Source of the DNA: an uncultured Ectothiorhodospiraceae bacterium
Lineage (GTDB): Bacteria; Pseudomonadota; Gammaproteobacteria; XJ16; Halofilaceae
Direction of reading: 5' to 3'
Assembly (NCBI GenBank): GCA_913055615.1
Contig: CAJXKK010000006.1
Span: forward strand, 1 to 64,000
Length of the DNA: 64,000 nt
Position 1 is the stretch's first letter. Every line of letters begins with the position of its first letter. Under the pieces are notes generated by a model. That model did not search any database, was not told the origin of the DNA, and worked only from the letters and a program-made list of their open reading frames with translations. The position numbers and the translations under genes are program-made. Shown here in pieces: positions 34,307-43,252 of the stretch.

Positions 34307-36640
34307 CTAATTCCTTTTCATCCCGGCCAGCGCGTCGGCAAATGGGTTGTTGGCCGTTTCAGGCTGCTGCGGTTGGCGCGATTTCTGACGCTGGCGGTCG
34401 CTGTTCCCTTTTGATGCTTTTGCGTCTTCCTTCGCTTCATCCGTGTCTTCACTGCGCATGGTCAACGCAATCCGTTTGCGTTTCAGATCGACGTCGAGGA
34501 CGCGGACCGAGACGACATCACCGGTTTTCACTTCGTGGTGCGGATCCTTCACGAACCGGTCGGCGATCTGCGAGATGTGGACCAGACCATCCTGGTGGAC
34601 GCCGACATCCACGAAGGCGCCGAAGTTGGCCACGTTGGTGACGACACCCTGCAGGCGCATGCCTTCGCGCAGATCTTTCATCTCGTTGACGTCCGGGCGG
34701 AACTCGGCCGTGCGGAATTCGGGTCGCGGGTCGCGGCCGGGTTTCTCGAGTTCCGCGAGGATGTCCCGGACCGTCGGCTCACCGAATCGTTCGTCGGTGA
34801 AGTCGTTCGCGGCGAGGCCGCGCAGGAAGCCCGCATCGCCGACGAGCTGGCGGATATCACGCTCGGTTGATTCCAGGATTCGTTCGACGACGGGGTAGGC
34901 CTCCGGGTGCACGGCGGAGGAGTCGAGCGGATTGTCGCCGTTCATGATCCGCAGGAAGCCGGCGCACTGCTCGAAGGCCTTGTCGCCCAGGCGCGAGACC
35001 TTGCGCAGTTCGCGGCGATTGCGGAACGCGCCGTGTTCCTCGCGGTAGCGCACGACGTTGTCCGCGAGCCCCGCACCCAGGCCCGATACGCGCGACAGCA
35101 ACGGCGCCGAGGCCGTATTGATGTCGACGCCGACGCCATTTACGCAGTCCTCGACGACGGCATCCAGCATGCGGGCGAGCTTTACCTGTGACACATCGTG
35201 CTGGTACTGGCCGACGCCGATGGATTTCGGGTCGATCTTCACCAGTTCCGCGAGCGGGTCCTGCAGACGGCGCGCGATGGATACGGCGCCGCGCAGGGAT
35301 ACGTCCACGTCGGGGAATTCGCGTGATGCGATCTCGGATGCCGAGTATACGGACGCGCCGGCCTCGGAAACGACGATTTTGTTCGCCTGGATATTCGGGT
35401 GGCGCTTGAGCAGGTCGGCCGCGAGCTGGTCGGTCTCGCGCGAGCCGGTGCCGTTGCCGATCGCGATGAGCTCCACGCCGTGCCTTTCGCACAGCGCCGC
35501 GAGCGTGGCGATGCTGCCGTCCCGGTCTTTTTTCGGCGGCAGCGGGTGGATGGTGGCGGTGTCGACCAGCTTGCCCGTGGCATCGACCACGGCGACCTTT
35601 ACGCCGGTGCGGATGCCCGGATCGAGGCCGATGGTCGGGCGCGGGCCGGCGGGTGCGGCCAGCAGCAGGTCTTTCAGGTTGGTCGCGAAGACCTTGATGG
35701 CTTCCTGCTCGGCGCCCTCGCGCAGCTGTTTCTTGATCTCCATCTCGATGTGCCATTGCAGCTTGACGCGCCAGGCCCGGCGCACCGTTTCCAGCAGCCA
35801 GTGGTCGCCCGGGCGGCCGCGGTCGATAATGTCGAACTGCTCGGCGATCATGACTTCGCCGGTGGAACGCTCGGCCTTGAGGTTGCCGTTTTCGTCGAGC
35901 TCGTCGATGACGAGGTTGAGGGACAGGATTTCTTCGGTCTGGCCCCGGAACATCGCGAGCGCACGATGCGAGGGGATCTTCCGTACGTGCTCGATGGCGT
36001 CGTGGTAGTCAGAGAACTTCTCCGCGAGTTCTTCTTTGTCCTTGTCGAGCCGGCTGCGCAGTTTCGACTGCAGCCGGCCCTGCGCCCACGCGTATTCACG
36101 CAGCCGCCCGTTCATTTCCGGTTCCTCGGCGAAGGTCTCCATCAGGATCTGGCGGGCGCCGTCCAGTGCCGCTGCGGCGTCGGCTACGCCGTTGTCCGCG
36201 TCGATGAATCGCTCCGCCTCCGTTTCCGGGGTCAGCGACGGGTCGGCGAGCAGCGATTGCGCCAGTGGTTCGAGCCCGGCCTCGCGCGCGATCTGCGCTT
36301 TGGTACGGCGTTTCTTGACGTACGGGCGATACAGATCCTCCAGGCGCGTTTTCGTGTCCGCGGCCTCGATCCGCTGGCGCAGCTCATCGGTCAGTTTGCC
36401 CTGTTCTTCGATCGAGGCGATGACCGTCGCGCGCCGCGTTTCCAGTTCGCGGTGGTAGCGCAGCCGCTCTTCGAGCTGGCGCAACTGCATGTCGTCCAGC
36501 CCGCCGGTGGCTTCCTTGCGGTAGCGCGCGATGAACGGGACGGTGGCGCCACTGTCCAGCAGTTCGACCGCCGCGGCGATCTGTTGCGTCCGGGCGCCGG
36601 TTTCATCGGCAAGGCGGGGGAGGATGCGTTCGAGAGTCAT
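34307..36640 (-). CDS. tex: Tex-type RNA-binding transcription accessory protein
   Basis: A 777-residue cytoplasmic protein of the Tex family, which acts on transcription and RNA-linked processes. It has the N-terminal helical region (VPFIARYRKEATGGLDDMQL), a YqgF-like RNase H fold (IGLDPGIRTGVKVAVVDATG), helix-hairpin-helix motifs (NGVGVDINTASAPLLSRVSG) and a C-terminal S1 domain (GMRLQGVVTNVANFGAFVDV). Length and all domains are complete. Single gene, convergent with the LysR gene. Confidence 0.95.
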   Translation of the reverse strand: MTLERILPRLADETGARTQQIAAAVELLDSGATVPFIARYRKEATGGLDDMQLRQLEERLRYHRELETRRATVIASIEEQGKLTDELRQRIEAADTKTRLEDLYRPYVKKRRTKAQIAREAGLEPLAQSLLADPSLTPETEAERFIDADNGVADAAAALDGARQILMETFAEEPEMNGRLREYAWAQGRLQSKLRSRLDKDKEELAEKFSDYHDAIEHVRKIPSHRALAMFRGQTEEILSLNLVIDELDENGNLKAERSTGEVMIAEQFDIIDRGRPGDHWLLETVRRAWRVKLQWHIEMEIKKQLREGAEQEAIKVFATNLKDLLLAAPAGPRPTIGLDPGIRTGVKVAVVDATGKLVDTATIHPLPPKKDRDGSIATLAALCERHGVELIAIGNGTGSRETDQLAADLLKRHPNIQANKIVVSEAGASVYSASEIASREFPDVDVSLRGAVSIARRLQDPLAELVKIDPKSIGVGQYQHDVSQVKLARMLDAVVEDCVNGVGVDINTASAPLLSRVSGLGAGLADNVVRYREEHGAFRNRRELRKVSRLGDKAFEQCAGFLRIMNGDNPLDSSAVHPEAYPVVERILESTERDIRQLVGDAGFLRGLAANDFTDERFGEPTVRDILAELEKPGRDPRPEFRTAEFRPDVNEMKDLREGMRLQGVVTNVANFGAFVDVGVHQDGLVHISQIADRFVKDPHHEVKTGDVVSVRVLDVDLKRKRIALTMRSEDTDEAKEDAKASKGNSDRQRQKSRQPQQPETANNPFADALAGMKRN

Positions 36641-36764
36641 GCGTTCGGTACCGGTTCAGTGACAAATTGCCGCCGCCATTGAGCGAGCGCCGGGGGGTAA
36701 ATCGGGGTGCGAAGTATACGGATTTGCGGGGGGGTGGAAATATCGATCCCGCGGTCCACGGGTA

Positions 36765-37409
36765 TCAGCCAGCGCTCCCATCGGCGGACCACGCGCCCCG
36801 AACTCCATTGGCGATGCCGGCCACGATATTTGTCCAGGCGTCTTTCAGGCTTCCCACGAGCGCGGGGTAACCATCGTGCGATAAAACCGCCTCGCGCTGG
36901 AACCGCTGACCCGCCTCGACCTCGCCCGCGCTATCCAGAAGCTGCCATCTGCCGCCAACGATGGCGTAACCGTCGAACCGGCCCTGGAACCGGTCGACCG
37001 TCACCGTCAGTTCCATGATCTCGCGCTGCGGTGCGTGGAGTCGCTCATCCGGTCCCAGCACCCGGACACCGTCGAGCCGCTCCGCCAGCCGCTGGCGCAG
37101 ATCGCGGTGCAGCTGTGCGGCGAGATCTTCCGCCCAGAGGTGGTTTCGGGCCGCTCGAACCGCGACGTCGCTGGTCTGCATCACGACACCCTCGACATCC
37201 AGATAGCCTGCGAGTTCGATGCGCTGGACGCGCAATAACCGCTGGCCACCCGTCGGCTCCGCGGCCGAGGGCTCGTCAGTGAGCAGGTAATGCGTCGGGC
37301 CTTCACTCGGCTGGCGGGTGCTGCACCCGGCGATCAGTACCGTGGCCGCTAACGCGGTTACCGGCAACCACCACCGCCGCCGCGGGGGCTTGCGAGCGTG
37401 GCGTCTCAT
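36765..37409 (-). CDS. pqiC: PqiC-like outer-membrane lipoprotein
   Basis: A 214-residue lipoprotein with a signal peptide ending in the lipobox LIAGC (Cys29 in the reading frame used). The ABC-transporter-auxiliary domain (RLLRVQRIELAGYLDVEGVV and [20 protein letters not shown]) is that of PqiC/YmbA. It is thought to dock the PqiB needle to the outer membrane. Its start overlaps the end of pqiB (ATGA), completing the pqiABC operon. Confidence 0.88.
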   Translation of the reverse strand: MRRHARKPPRRRWWLPVTALAATVLIAGCSTRQPSEGPTHYLLTDEPSAAEPTGGQRLLRVQRIELAGYLDVEGVVMQTSDVAVRAARNHLWAEDLAAQLHRDLRQRLAERLDGVRVLGPDERLHAPQREIMELTVTVDRFQGRFDGYAIVGGRWQLLDSAGEVEAGQRFQREAVLSHDGYPALVGSLKDAWTNIVAGIANGVRGAWSADGSAG

Positions 37410-39046
37410 TGTTGTGGAGCCCTGGGTTCGGGGTCCTCGACATCCTTCTGGTCGAAGATCAGTGCATTGGGCTGCTCGCGGAGCGTGCGCACCAGGGGCT
37501 GGAGATCCTGCATGACCGACTCCATCTGGCCGAGGACGCCATGGAACTGCTGGTAGAGCTGAGAATCCTTGTTGAAGCCTTCCAATGTCCTGCGGAGCTC
37601 GCCCAGTGTCTCGTCCATCTGACGTGGCAACTCGCGCGTCGCCGAGTCGTCGAGCAGGCCCTGTATGGATGTCGCCGTACGCTCGACGCTGCGGGACGTC
37701 GCCTCGAAGCTCTCGGCAGTACCCTCCACGCTGGTCAGTACCGATTGGATTTCGAGCTTATTGAGTTTCTCGAGCAGCTGACCCGTCTGGTCCTGGAGCC
37801 GGCCCATCCGGCCGCTGATCGCCGGGATCACCGGGCGTTCGACATAGCTCGTCCCGGCGACGGAGTCCGCGCCGGTGCGCATATCCAGCGCGACGTAGCT
37901 GGCGCCGGTGATCAGGCTCTCGCTCCTGACCGAGGCCCTGAGACCTTCATCGATCAGGCCGCTGATGCGCTCGCGCCAGGCATCGAGGTCGGTCATTTCC
38001 GTCGCGCCGGTCAATCGTTGGGGCTCGATGCGCACGAGCACCGGCACGGCGAGACTCCCCTCGGCGTCCGGCCGGGGTCCTTCGAAGCGCCAGGCGACGG
38101 TATCCACGGTCCCGATACGCACGCCCCGATAGCGGACAGGCGAACCCTCGTTGACCCCCTGGACGCTTTCTTCGAGGAGGATCACGTACTCCAGGTACTG
38201 GTCCATCGCCGCATCGCGCGCGGCCGCCTGGCTGCGATACACCCGGAATCTGTGGTCCGCATCGACCGGTTCGCCGGCTCCGGTTTCCGGGACGCCGAGG
38301 GTGATCCCACCGCCCAGCAGTGTTTCCAGGGACTGGACGTCGGCACTGAACCCATCGGCGGTGTAGCTCACGCTGAAACCCGCCGAGCTCCAGAAGTGGC
38401 TCTGCTCGGTGACAAGATCGGTGTACGGCGCCTCGATGAAGACCCCGTGCTCCACCTGCCCGGTACTCGTGTCCAGCTGAACCGAAGTCACACGGCCCAC
38501 CGTCTTGCCGTGGTAGGTCACGGGCGCGCCTTCCGAGAGGCTCATTTCCGGCCCACTGAGCAGCGTGATCCGCAGGCCGCCATCGCCGAGACCGGTAACG
38601 GGGGGATTCTCCAGCACCTCGAAACGACGCCGGGGTTCGGATGCGTCGCCCGGTTGCAGCGCGATGTAGACGCCGGAGAGGGCGGTGTCCAGCCCGGTGA
38701 TGCCGCGGCTGCCGACGCGCGGTTTGACGACCCAGAATTTCGTGTCCTCGTTGAGCATGCGCTCGGCGCCCTGACGCAGTTGGGCTTCCACCACCGTGTG
38801 GTCGAGATCGTCGGAGAGCCGGACGTCCTTGACCTGGCCGATCTCGACATTGCGCGTCTTCACCAGGGTTTTGCCCGCCTTGATCCCCTCGGCTTCCGGC
38901 ATGCTGAGGGTCACGGTCGGTCCGAGGCCGGCCAAGTGGTCGTAGGCGATCCAGGCGCCGAGCGCTGCGGCCACCAGCGGCAACAGCCAAAGCGGCGAGA
39001 TGCGCAGTTGACGACGGCGGATGGCCCGTTCCCCGGTGTCAGTCAT
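37406..39046 (-). CDS. pqiB: PqiB, MCE-domain intermembrane transport protein
   Basis: A 546-residue protein with one N-terminal membrane helix (LWLLPLVAAALGAWIAYDHL) followed by three MCE domains and a long C-terminal helix region. PqiB forms a hollow periplasmic needle that carries lipids between the two membranes. MCE signatures include GPTVTLSMPEAEGIKAGKT, GAPVTYHGKTVGRVTSV and GSPVRYRGVRIGTVDTV. It overlaps pqiA by 8 bp and pqiC by 4 bp. Confidence 0.93.
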   Translation of the reverse strand: MTDTGERAIRRRQLRISPLWLLPLVAAALGAWIAYDHLAGLGPTVTLSMPEAEGIKAGKTLVKTRNVEIGQVKDVRLSDDLDHTVVEAQLRQGAERMLNEDTKFWVVKPRVGSRGITGLDTALSGVYIALQPGDASEPRRRFEVLENPPVTGLGDGGLRITLLSGPEMSLSEGAPVTYHGKTVGRVTSVQLDTSTGQVEHGVFIEAPYTDLVTEQSHFWSSAGFSVSYTADGFSADVQSLETLLGGGITLGVPETGAGEPVDADHRFRVYRSQAAARDAAMDQYLEYVILLEESVQGVNEGSPVRYRGVRIGTVDTVAWRFEGPRPDAEGSLAVPVLVRIEPQRLTGATEMTDLDAWRERISGLIDEGLRASVRSESLITGASYVALDMRTGADSVAGTSYVERPVIPAISGRMGRLQDQTGQLLEKLNKLEIQSVLTSVEGTAESFEATSRSVERTATSIQGLLDDSATRELPRQMDETLGELRRTLEGFNKDSQLYQQFHGVLGQMESVMQDLQPLVRTLREQPNALIFDQKDVEDPEPRAPQQ

Positions 39047-40352
39047 GAGCGCTCCGCGGTTCGCGGTGGGCGGGTTCCCAGAGGAGTCTCGAGTCGAAAC
39101 GCATGGCCGCGATCATACTCACGATGACCATCCCCGCGAAGGCCAGCGCTGCAGGGCCCGGGGTGATGGACATCAGCGACTCGGCCCGTACCAGAGCGAC
39201 CAGGATGGCGACCACGAAGACATCGATCATGGACCAGCGCCCGATGAAGTCGACGATGCGATACATACGGGCGCCCACCCGCGAATCGATCTGCTCCGGC
39301 CGATGCGCCCACCAGCAGAGCCAGGCCAGGGCCAGCATCTTGCCGATCGGCACCAGGACGCTGGCCACGAAGATCACGATGGCGATGGGGATATCGCCCC
39401 CCTGAAGGAAGTCGAAGACACCGCCGATGATGGTGGAACCCTGCTCGGCGCCAAAACGCGTGGTATGCATGATCGGCAGCGTATTGGCGGGGATGTAGAG
39501 CAGGCCCGCGAGCACAAGCAGGGCCAGCGTATTCTGCAGGCTGGTCGGGAGGCGCGTGTGCACACGCTCGCCGCAGCGCCGGCAGTGGCCCCGTCCCGCG
39601 GCGTCGACACGGTTGATCAGGCCACACGCATGGCAGCCGGTCATGTCCTGCCCGCGGGCGTTGGCGCCCAGCAGTATGCCCGCCGGCGCCGGCGGCTCCC
39701 CCGCGAGCCGGAACCAGAGCCAGTCGGTATCCAGGGCCAGTTGCGTCTTCACCAGCGCCAGCATGAACACGCAGTAGGCCCAGAAGGCCGGTCCGATATC
39801 CAGTGTGGCCATGCCGGCGATCTTGCTCAGGCTGACCAGCAATGCGACGAGGAAGACATCGGCCATGATCCACGGGCCGATATGACTGATCGCCCGCGTC
39901 AGAAGTTCGTCCCAATGCCCGCCAGGCGAGCGCGCGATACGGGCGTGGAGGATGATGAAGCCGACCAGATAGACGAGCGGCAGGATCACGATGCCGAGCA
40001 GCACCATGGCCGCCACCAGTGGCGCACCGTATCGGGCCAGGGCCGAACCGGTGTCGGTCAGGGTGATGGTATTGCCTATTCCCCGCACATCGAAGCCGAT
40101 GAACGGCAACACCATCGCCATGATGAGGAACAGCAGGGCAGTGACCGCATACGCCAGCCCGCGCTGGACCGGCAGCCGGTGGCGACGGACCAGGACATGA
40201 CCGCAGCGCGGGCAATCCGCGCGCTCGCGGGGTCGCAGGGGCGGCAGCGCGACAACCCGATCGCAGTCGGGGCAGGCGCGCAGGCGGCGGCGACGTGACC
40301 GTTTGGCCGCGCCGTCAGTATCGGGACTTCGACTGGTCATCACGCCAGCCAT
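39039..40352 (-). CDS. pqiA: PqiA, paraquat-inducible integral membrane protein
   Basis: A 437-residue inner-membrane protein with two PqiA domains. Each begins with a zinc-ribbon-like motif: CPDCDRVVALPPLRPRERAD with a following CPRCG, and CHACGLINRVDAAGRGHC with CRRCG. Each is followed by four membrane helices. It is first in pqiABC and is presumed to hand lipids to the PqiB needle. An ATG at 40340 (MTSRSPDTDG) is an alternative start. In enteric bacteria the operon answers to superoxide stress through SoxRS; no such box could be verified here. Confidence 0.93.
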   Translation of the reverse strand: MAGVMTSRSPDTDGAAKRSRRRRLRACPDCDRVVALPPLRPRERADCPRCGHVLVRRHRLPVQRGLAYAVTALLFLIMAMVLPFIGFDVRGIGNTITLTDTGSALARYGAPLVAAMVLLGIVILPLVYLVGFIILHARIARSPGGHWDELLTRAISHIGPWIMADVFLVALLVSLSKIAGMATLDIGPAFWAYCVFMLALVKTQLALDTDWLWFRLAGEPPAPAGILLGANARGQDMTGCHACGLINRVDAAGRGHCRRCGERVHTRLPTSLQNTLALLVLAGLLYIPANTLPIMHTTRFGAEQGSTIIGGVFDFLQGGDIPIAIVIFVASVLVPIGKMLALAWLCWWAHRPEQIDSRVGARMYRIVDFIGRWSMIDVFVVAILVALVRAESLMSITPGPAALAFAGMVIVSMIAAMRFDSRLLWEPAHREPRSAHD

Positions 40353-40405
40353 GGTAGCTTTTCAGGCGGTGTGCTGCCGATCCGGGCCGCCGCCCCCGGC
40401 TGTGA

Positions 40406-41344
40406 CTACGGGACGAGCCGTGCGGCGCGCTCCGGGGTCTGAGTCCACTCGTGCAGTGAGCCGTCGTAGAGGGCCGTATCGTCGTGACCGCCCACCTCGC
40501 TGATGGCGAACCACGCCATCGCCGAGACATGGCCGGAGTTGCAGTAGGTAATCACGGCCTCGTCCCCGGCGATACCCATAGCGGTGAGCACGCGCTGGAC
40601 CTCGCCGGGGGAGCGCCAGTAATGGATGCCGTCGCGCGCCGTCGAGAACAGGGCAAACGGCACGGGCACGGCCCCCGGCAGATGACCGCTCGCCTGCACA
40701 TAGTCTTTCGTGAACAGCCCCGTAAACTGCTCAAGCGGGCGATTGTCGGTCAGTGTTGCGGAGCCATCCTCGAGGATCGTGTCGATATCCCCGGCGGAGA
40801 CGTGGATCTCCGGTCGGGCCGTGCGGGCAGTGAAATCGCCGGCCTCGACGGCCTGCGCTGGTGCGGCGACGGTCTCGCCACCGGCCTGCCGCCAGGCGGC
40901 GACACCACCGTCGAGTAGCACCACGTCGTCGTGACCGTAATAGCGCATGGCCCAGTAGAGCCGGGCGGCGACGGTCATATCCCCGTTAACGCGGGTCCCG
41001 GACGGCGCAATGACCACACGGTCATCGCTGTTAACGCCAGCTTCCCGCATGACGTCAGTGAACGCCTCCCGTTTGGGCAGTAGATAGCGGATGCTCCCCG
41101 TCGCCGTGTCATGCTCGACCGCCACGCGCGCGTAGGGAATAAAAGGAGCACCCGCAATATGGCCACTGCTTTCAAAGGCCTCATCAGATTTGGCGGTCTC
41201 GATTACCTGAACGTCATCGCGATTGGCTAGCAGCCAGTCCGCGGAGACCAATGCCGCAGGGCTGGCCAGGCTCAGGCAGGGGACCAGTGCGAGCGTGGCC
41301 AGTGCCATACCGCGAACGGTGAATAAAAGTACGTTTGGCATCAT
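40406..41344 (-). CDS. Periplasmic thiosulfate sulfurtransferase (tandem rhodanese)
   Basis: A 312-residue exported enzyme with two rhodanese domains. An N-terminal signal peptide (MALATLALVPCLSLA) predicts the periplasm. The first domain (VQVIETAKSDEAFESSGHIA) lacks the active cysteine; the second carries it in ITYCNSGHVSAMAWFAI. It moves sulfur from thiosulfate or a similar donor to a thiol acceptor. Typical cytoplasmic SseA has no signal, so this is an exported relative. A DsrE-like exported protein gene lies 50 bp upstream in the same direction. Confidence 0.9.
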   Translation of the reverse strand: MMPNVLLFTVRGMALATLALVPCLSLASPAALVSADWLLANRDDVQVIETAKSDEAFESSGHIAGAPFIPYARVAVEHDTATGSIRYLLPKREAFTDVMREAGVNSDDRVVIAPSGTRVNGDMTVAARLYWAMRYYGHDDVVLLDGGVAAWRQAGGETVAAPAQAVEAGDFTARTARPEIHVSAGDIDTILEDGSATLTDNRPLEQFTGLFTKDYVQASGHLPGAVPVPFALFSTARDGIHYWRSPGEVQRVLTAMGIAGDEAVITYCNSGHVSAMAWFAISEVGGHDDTALYDGSLHEWTQTPERAARLVP

Positions 41345-41394
41345 GACAACACCTCCAGATGCACGGGAGTAAGAGTGCCGATTATTGGTGACGC

Positions 41395-41829
41395 TCAGAA
41401 GGTGAACAGCCGTGTGGTCGGGTCCGCCATCACCTCACCGATGTCCGGCGGCGTGGCCACGCCGATCCCTTCGCGCAGGTCCGAGCGATCCATGCCGCCG
41501 GTGGGCAGATAGATTGCACAGACGTCCACCCGGATGCCCGCCTCGATGAGTCCGCCGAGCATCTGCCTTGGGCTCATGTCCGGAGGCTGCACGGATTCAA
41601 TGCCCTCGTCGGAATCGGTGACTGCCATTCCCCCGGCAGCGTCGCAGAGCAGGATCCGGGCGCTGCCGCCATCCTTCACCCACTGACGGGTGAGAATCAT
41701 TGCCATGGCCTGGGTCTGGGGAGCGTCGTCGGTGATGACCGTGAGCAGGTGGCGGTCGTTATGCTCGGCGGCGCCGGCTGTTCCGACAAGAAAGGGAATG
41801 AATACAAGGGCGATGAGGAAGCGTTTCAT
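41395..41829 (-). CDS. Exported DsrE-like protein
   Basis: A 144-residue protein with a signal peptide (MKRFLIALVFIPFLVGTAGA) and a DsrE/DsrF-like fold: LLTVITDDAPQTQAMAMILT, then RILLCDAAGGMA and MLGGLIEAGIRVDVCAIYLP. Cysteines in LLCDA and DVCAIY could carry sulfur. It probably forms an operon with the rhodanese gene and may accept its persulfide. I chose the ATG at 41829; a start four codons earlier is possible. Confidence 0.85.
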   Translation of the reverse strand: MKRFLIALVFIPFLVGTAGAAEHNDRHLLTVITDDAPQTQAMAMILTRQWVKDGGSARILLCDAAGGMAVTDSDEGIESVQPPDMSPRQMLGGLIEAGIRVDVCAIYLPTGGMDRSDLREGIGVATPPDIGEVMADPTTRLFTF

Positions 41830-41841
41830 GGGCATCTCCAA

Positions 41842-42165
41842 TGTCTGCTTCGGCGGTCGACCGCGTGGGCAAATCAGTGTTCACAGTGCGCACTATGGGC
41901 GCGGAGCGCTCGGATCTCAGTGACAAAGTCACGCTGCTCGCCGCCCGCTTCGATCACCGGTGCTGCATCCGCGCAGGACCGGGCAATGCACTGCTGCCCG
42001 ATGGTGCCGATGATGCCGGTGTCGTCGGCGATCGGATGAATTTCTCGGGCGGGATGGGGCCCTACTCCGGGTGCGTCCGGGGTCGTGGCAATGGGCCGCG
42101 GGCGTGTGGTCGTCCTCCTGGGGATTTACACCGGGTTTGCGCAAGCGTCGGGTTTTGCCCGCAGG
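41842..42165. other. Intergenic stretch without recognised gene
   Basis: The 324 bases between the DsrE-like gene and the DUF418-like gene hold only short frames without start sites or family resemblance. No repeat was found. The DsrE-rhodanese promoter should lie at the left end. Confidence 0.4.
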
Positions 42166-43245
42166 TCAGTGCAAGGACCTCCAGCGCTGGGCGACGTTCC
42201 GCGGCAATTGCAGCAGGATCTCCAGGGGCCCCCGCGCGTGCAGCCTGCGCCAGCCGACCATGAGTGCGGCGAAGGCTGCGGTGAACGCGAGCGTGATCCC
42301 GAGTGCCTGGAGCGGTTGCTCCGCGGTCAGTGTCCGCGGCCATAGTGCGAGCGCGATCAGGTGGCCGACATAGAAGGTCAGGGCGGCCTGGCCGGTCGCG
42401 ACGAGCGGCCAGAGACGGTGGCCGCCGCGATCGGCGATCATGAGGGTGAGGCCGAGTACCGCCACGGCCGAGGCGGTGGAGCCCGCGAGCCACAGCGGCA
42501 TCTGACTGTGCGGCTCCATCAGGATCAGCTGATCCCAGCCGGGTTGGACCCGGGGCTCCTGCAACCACGCCTGCAGGGCGCCGGCGGTGACGGCGGTGGC
42601 GATAGCCACACCGCAACCGGCAAGCACCATCCGCGAACGGATCGGCTGCGCGTGCAGATCGTGCCGGCCAAGCCACAGTCCAAGCGCAAAGGGCACAATC
42701 CATGTAATCAATGGATAAGGCCCGGACAGAACGAGGCCATGGAGGATCCCGCCGGGCGATTGGTCAAGCCCGATCCCGACGCGGCTGAATGTGACCGGAT
42801 CGAGGAGCTTGCCGTACAGATACCCGATCGGGCCCCCTACCGCCATTACGCCGACCACGCAAAGCAATACGCGATCCGGTAACCGGTGCGCGCCGATCGC
42901 GAGCAGGAACATGAGCGCGTAGGTCTGCAGGATCACCAGTCGGCCGTCGTCGAGTGATTGCAGCGCCAGACCGAGCGGCAGGAGCAGCAGCGCGCGCCAT
43001 GCCAGCTGCGCCGCGGTGCCGGCCACCGTCGCTTGAGGTGAACCGGCCAGCAGGGAGACACCCACACCGGCGACGAGCATGAACAGCACCGATGCGTGGC
43101 CGTGGGGCAGCGCGTAAAGGCGCCCGAGTGGATCATCCCCGCCGGTCGGGCCCACGTGCACCATGAGCATGCCGATCATTGCCACGGCGCGTGCCAGATC
43201 GATGCCTTCGAGCCTGCCCGTGCGGCTGGTGGGGACCGCCGTCAT
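42166..43245 (-). CDS. DUF418/DUF1624-type membrane acyltransferase-like protein
   Basis: A 359-residue membrane protein with about ten helices. The N-terminal RLEGIDLARAVAMIGMLMVH is the signature of the DUF418/heparan-alpha-glucosaminide acetyltransferase-like clan, and the C-terminal GQAALTFYVGHLIALALWP matches too. These proteins are thought to transfer acyl groups across the membrane, but the substrate is unknown. The ATG at 43245 avoids overlap with the next gene. It follows the M20 deacetylase gene by 7 bp, suggesting joint transcription. Confidence 0.8.
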   Translation of the reverse strand: MTAVPTSRTGRLEGIDLARAVAMIGMLMVHVGPTGGDDPLGRLYALPHGHASVLFMLVAGVGVSLLAGSPQATVAGTAAQLAWRALLLLPLGLALQSLDDGRLVILQTYALMFLLAIGAHRLPDRVLLCVVGVMAVGGPIGYLYGKLLDPVTFSRVGIGLDQSPGGILHGLVLSGPYPLITWIVPFALGLWLGRHDLHAQPIRSRMVLAGCGVAIATAVTAGALQAWLQEPRVQPGWDQLILMEPHSQMPLWLAGSTASAVAVLGLTLMIADRGGHRLWPLVATGQAALTFYVGHLIALALWPRTLTAEQPLQALGITLAFTAAFAALMVGWRRLHARGPLEILLQLPRNVAQRWRSLH

Positions 43246-43252
43246 CGCTCGA

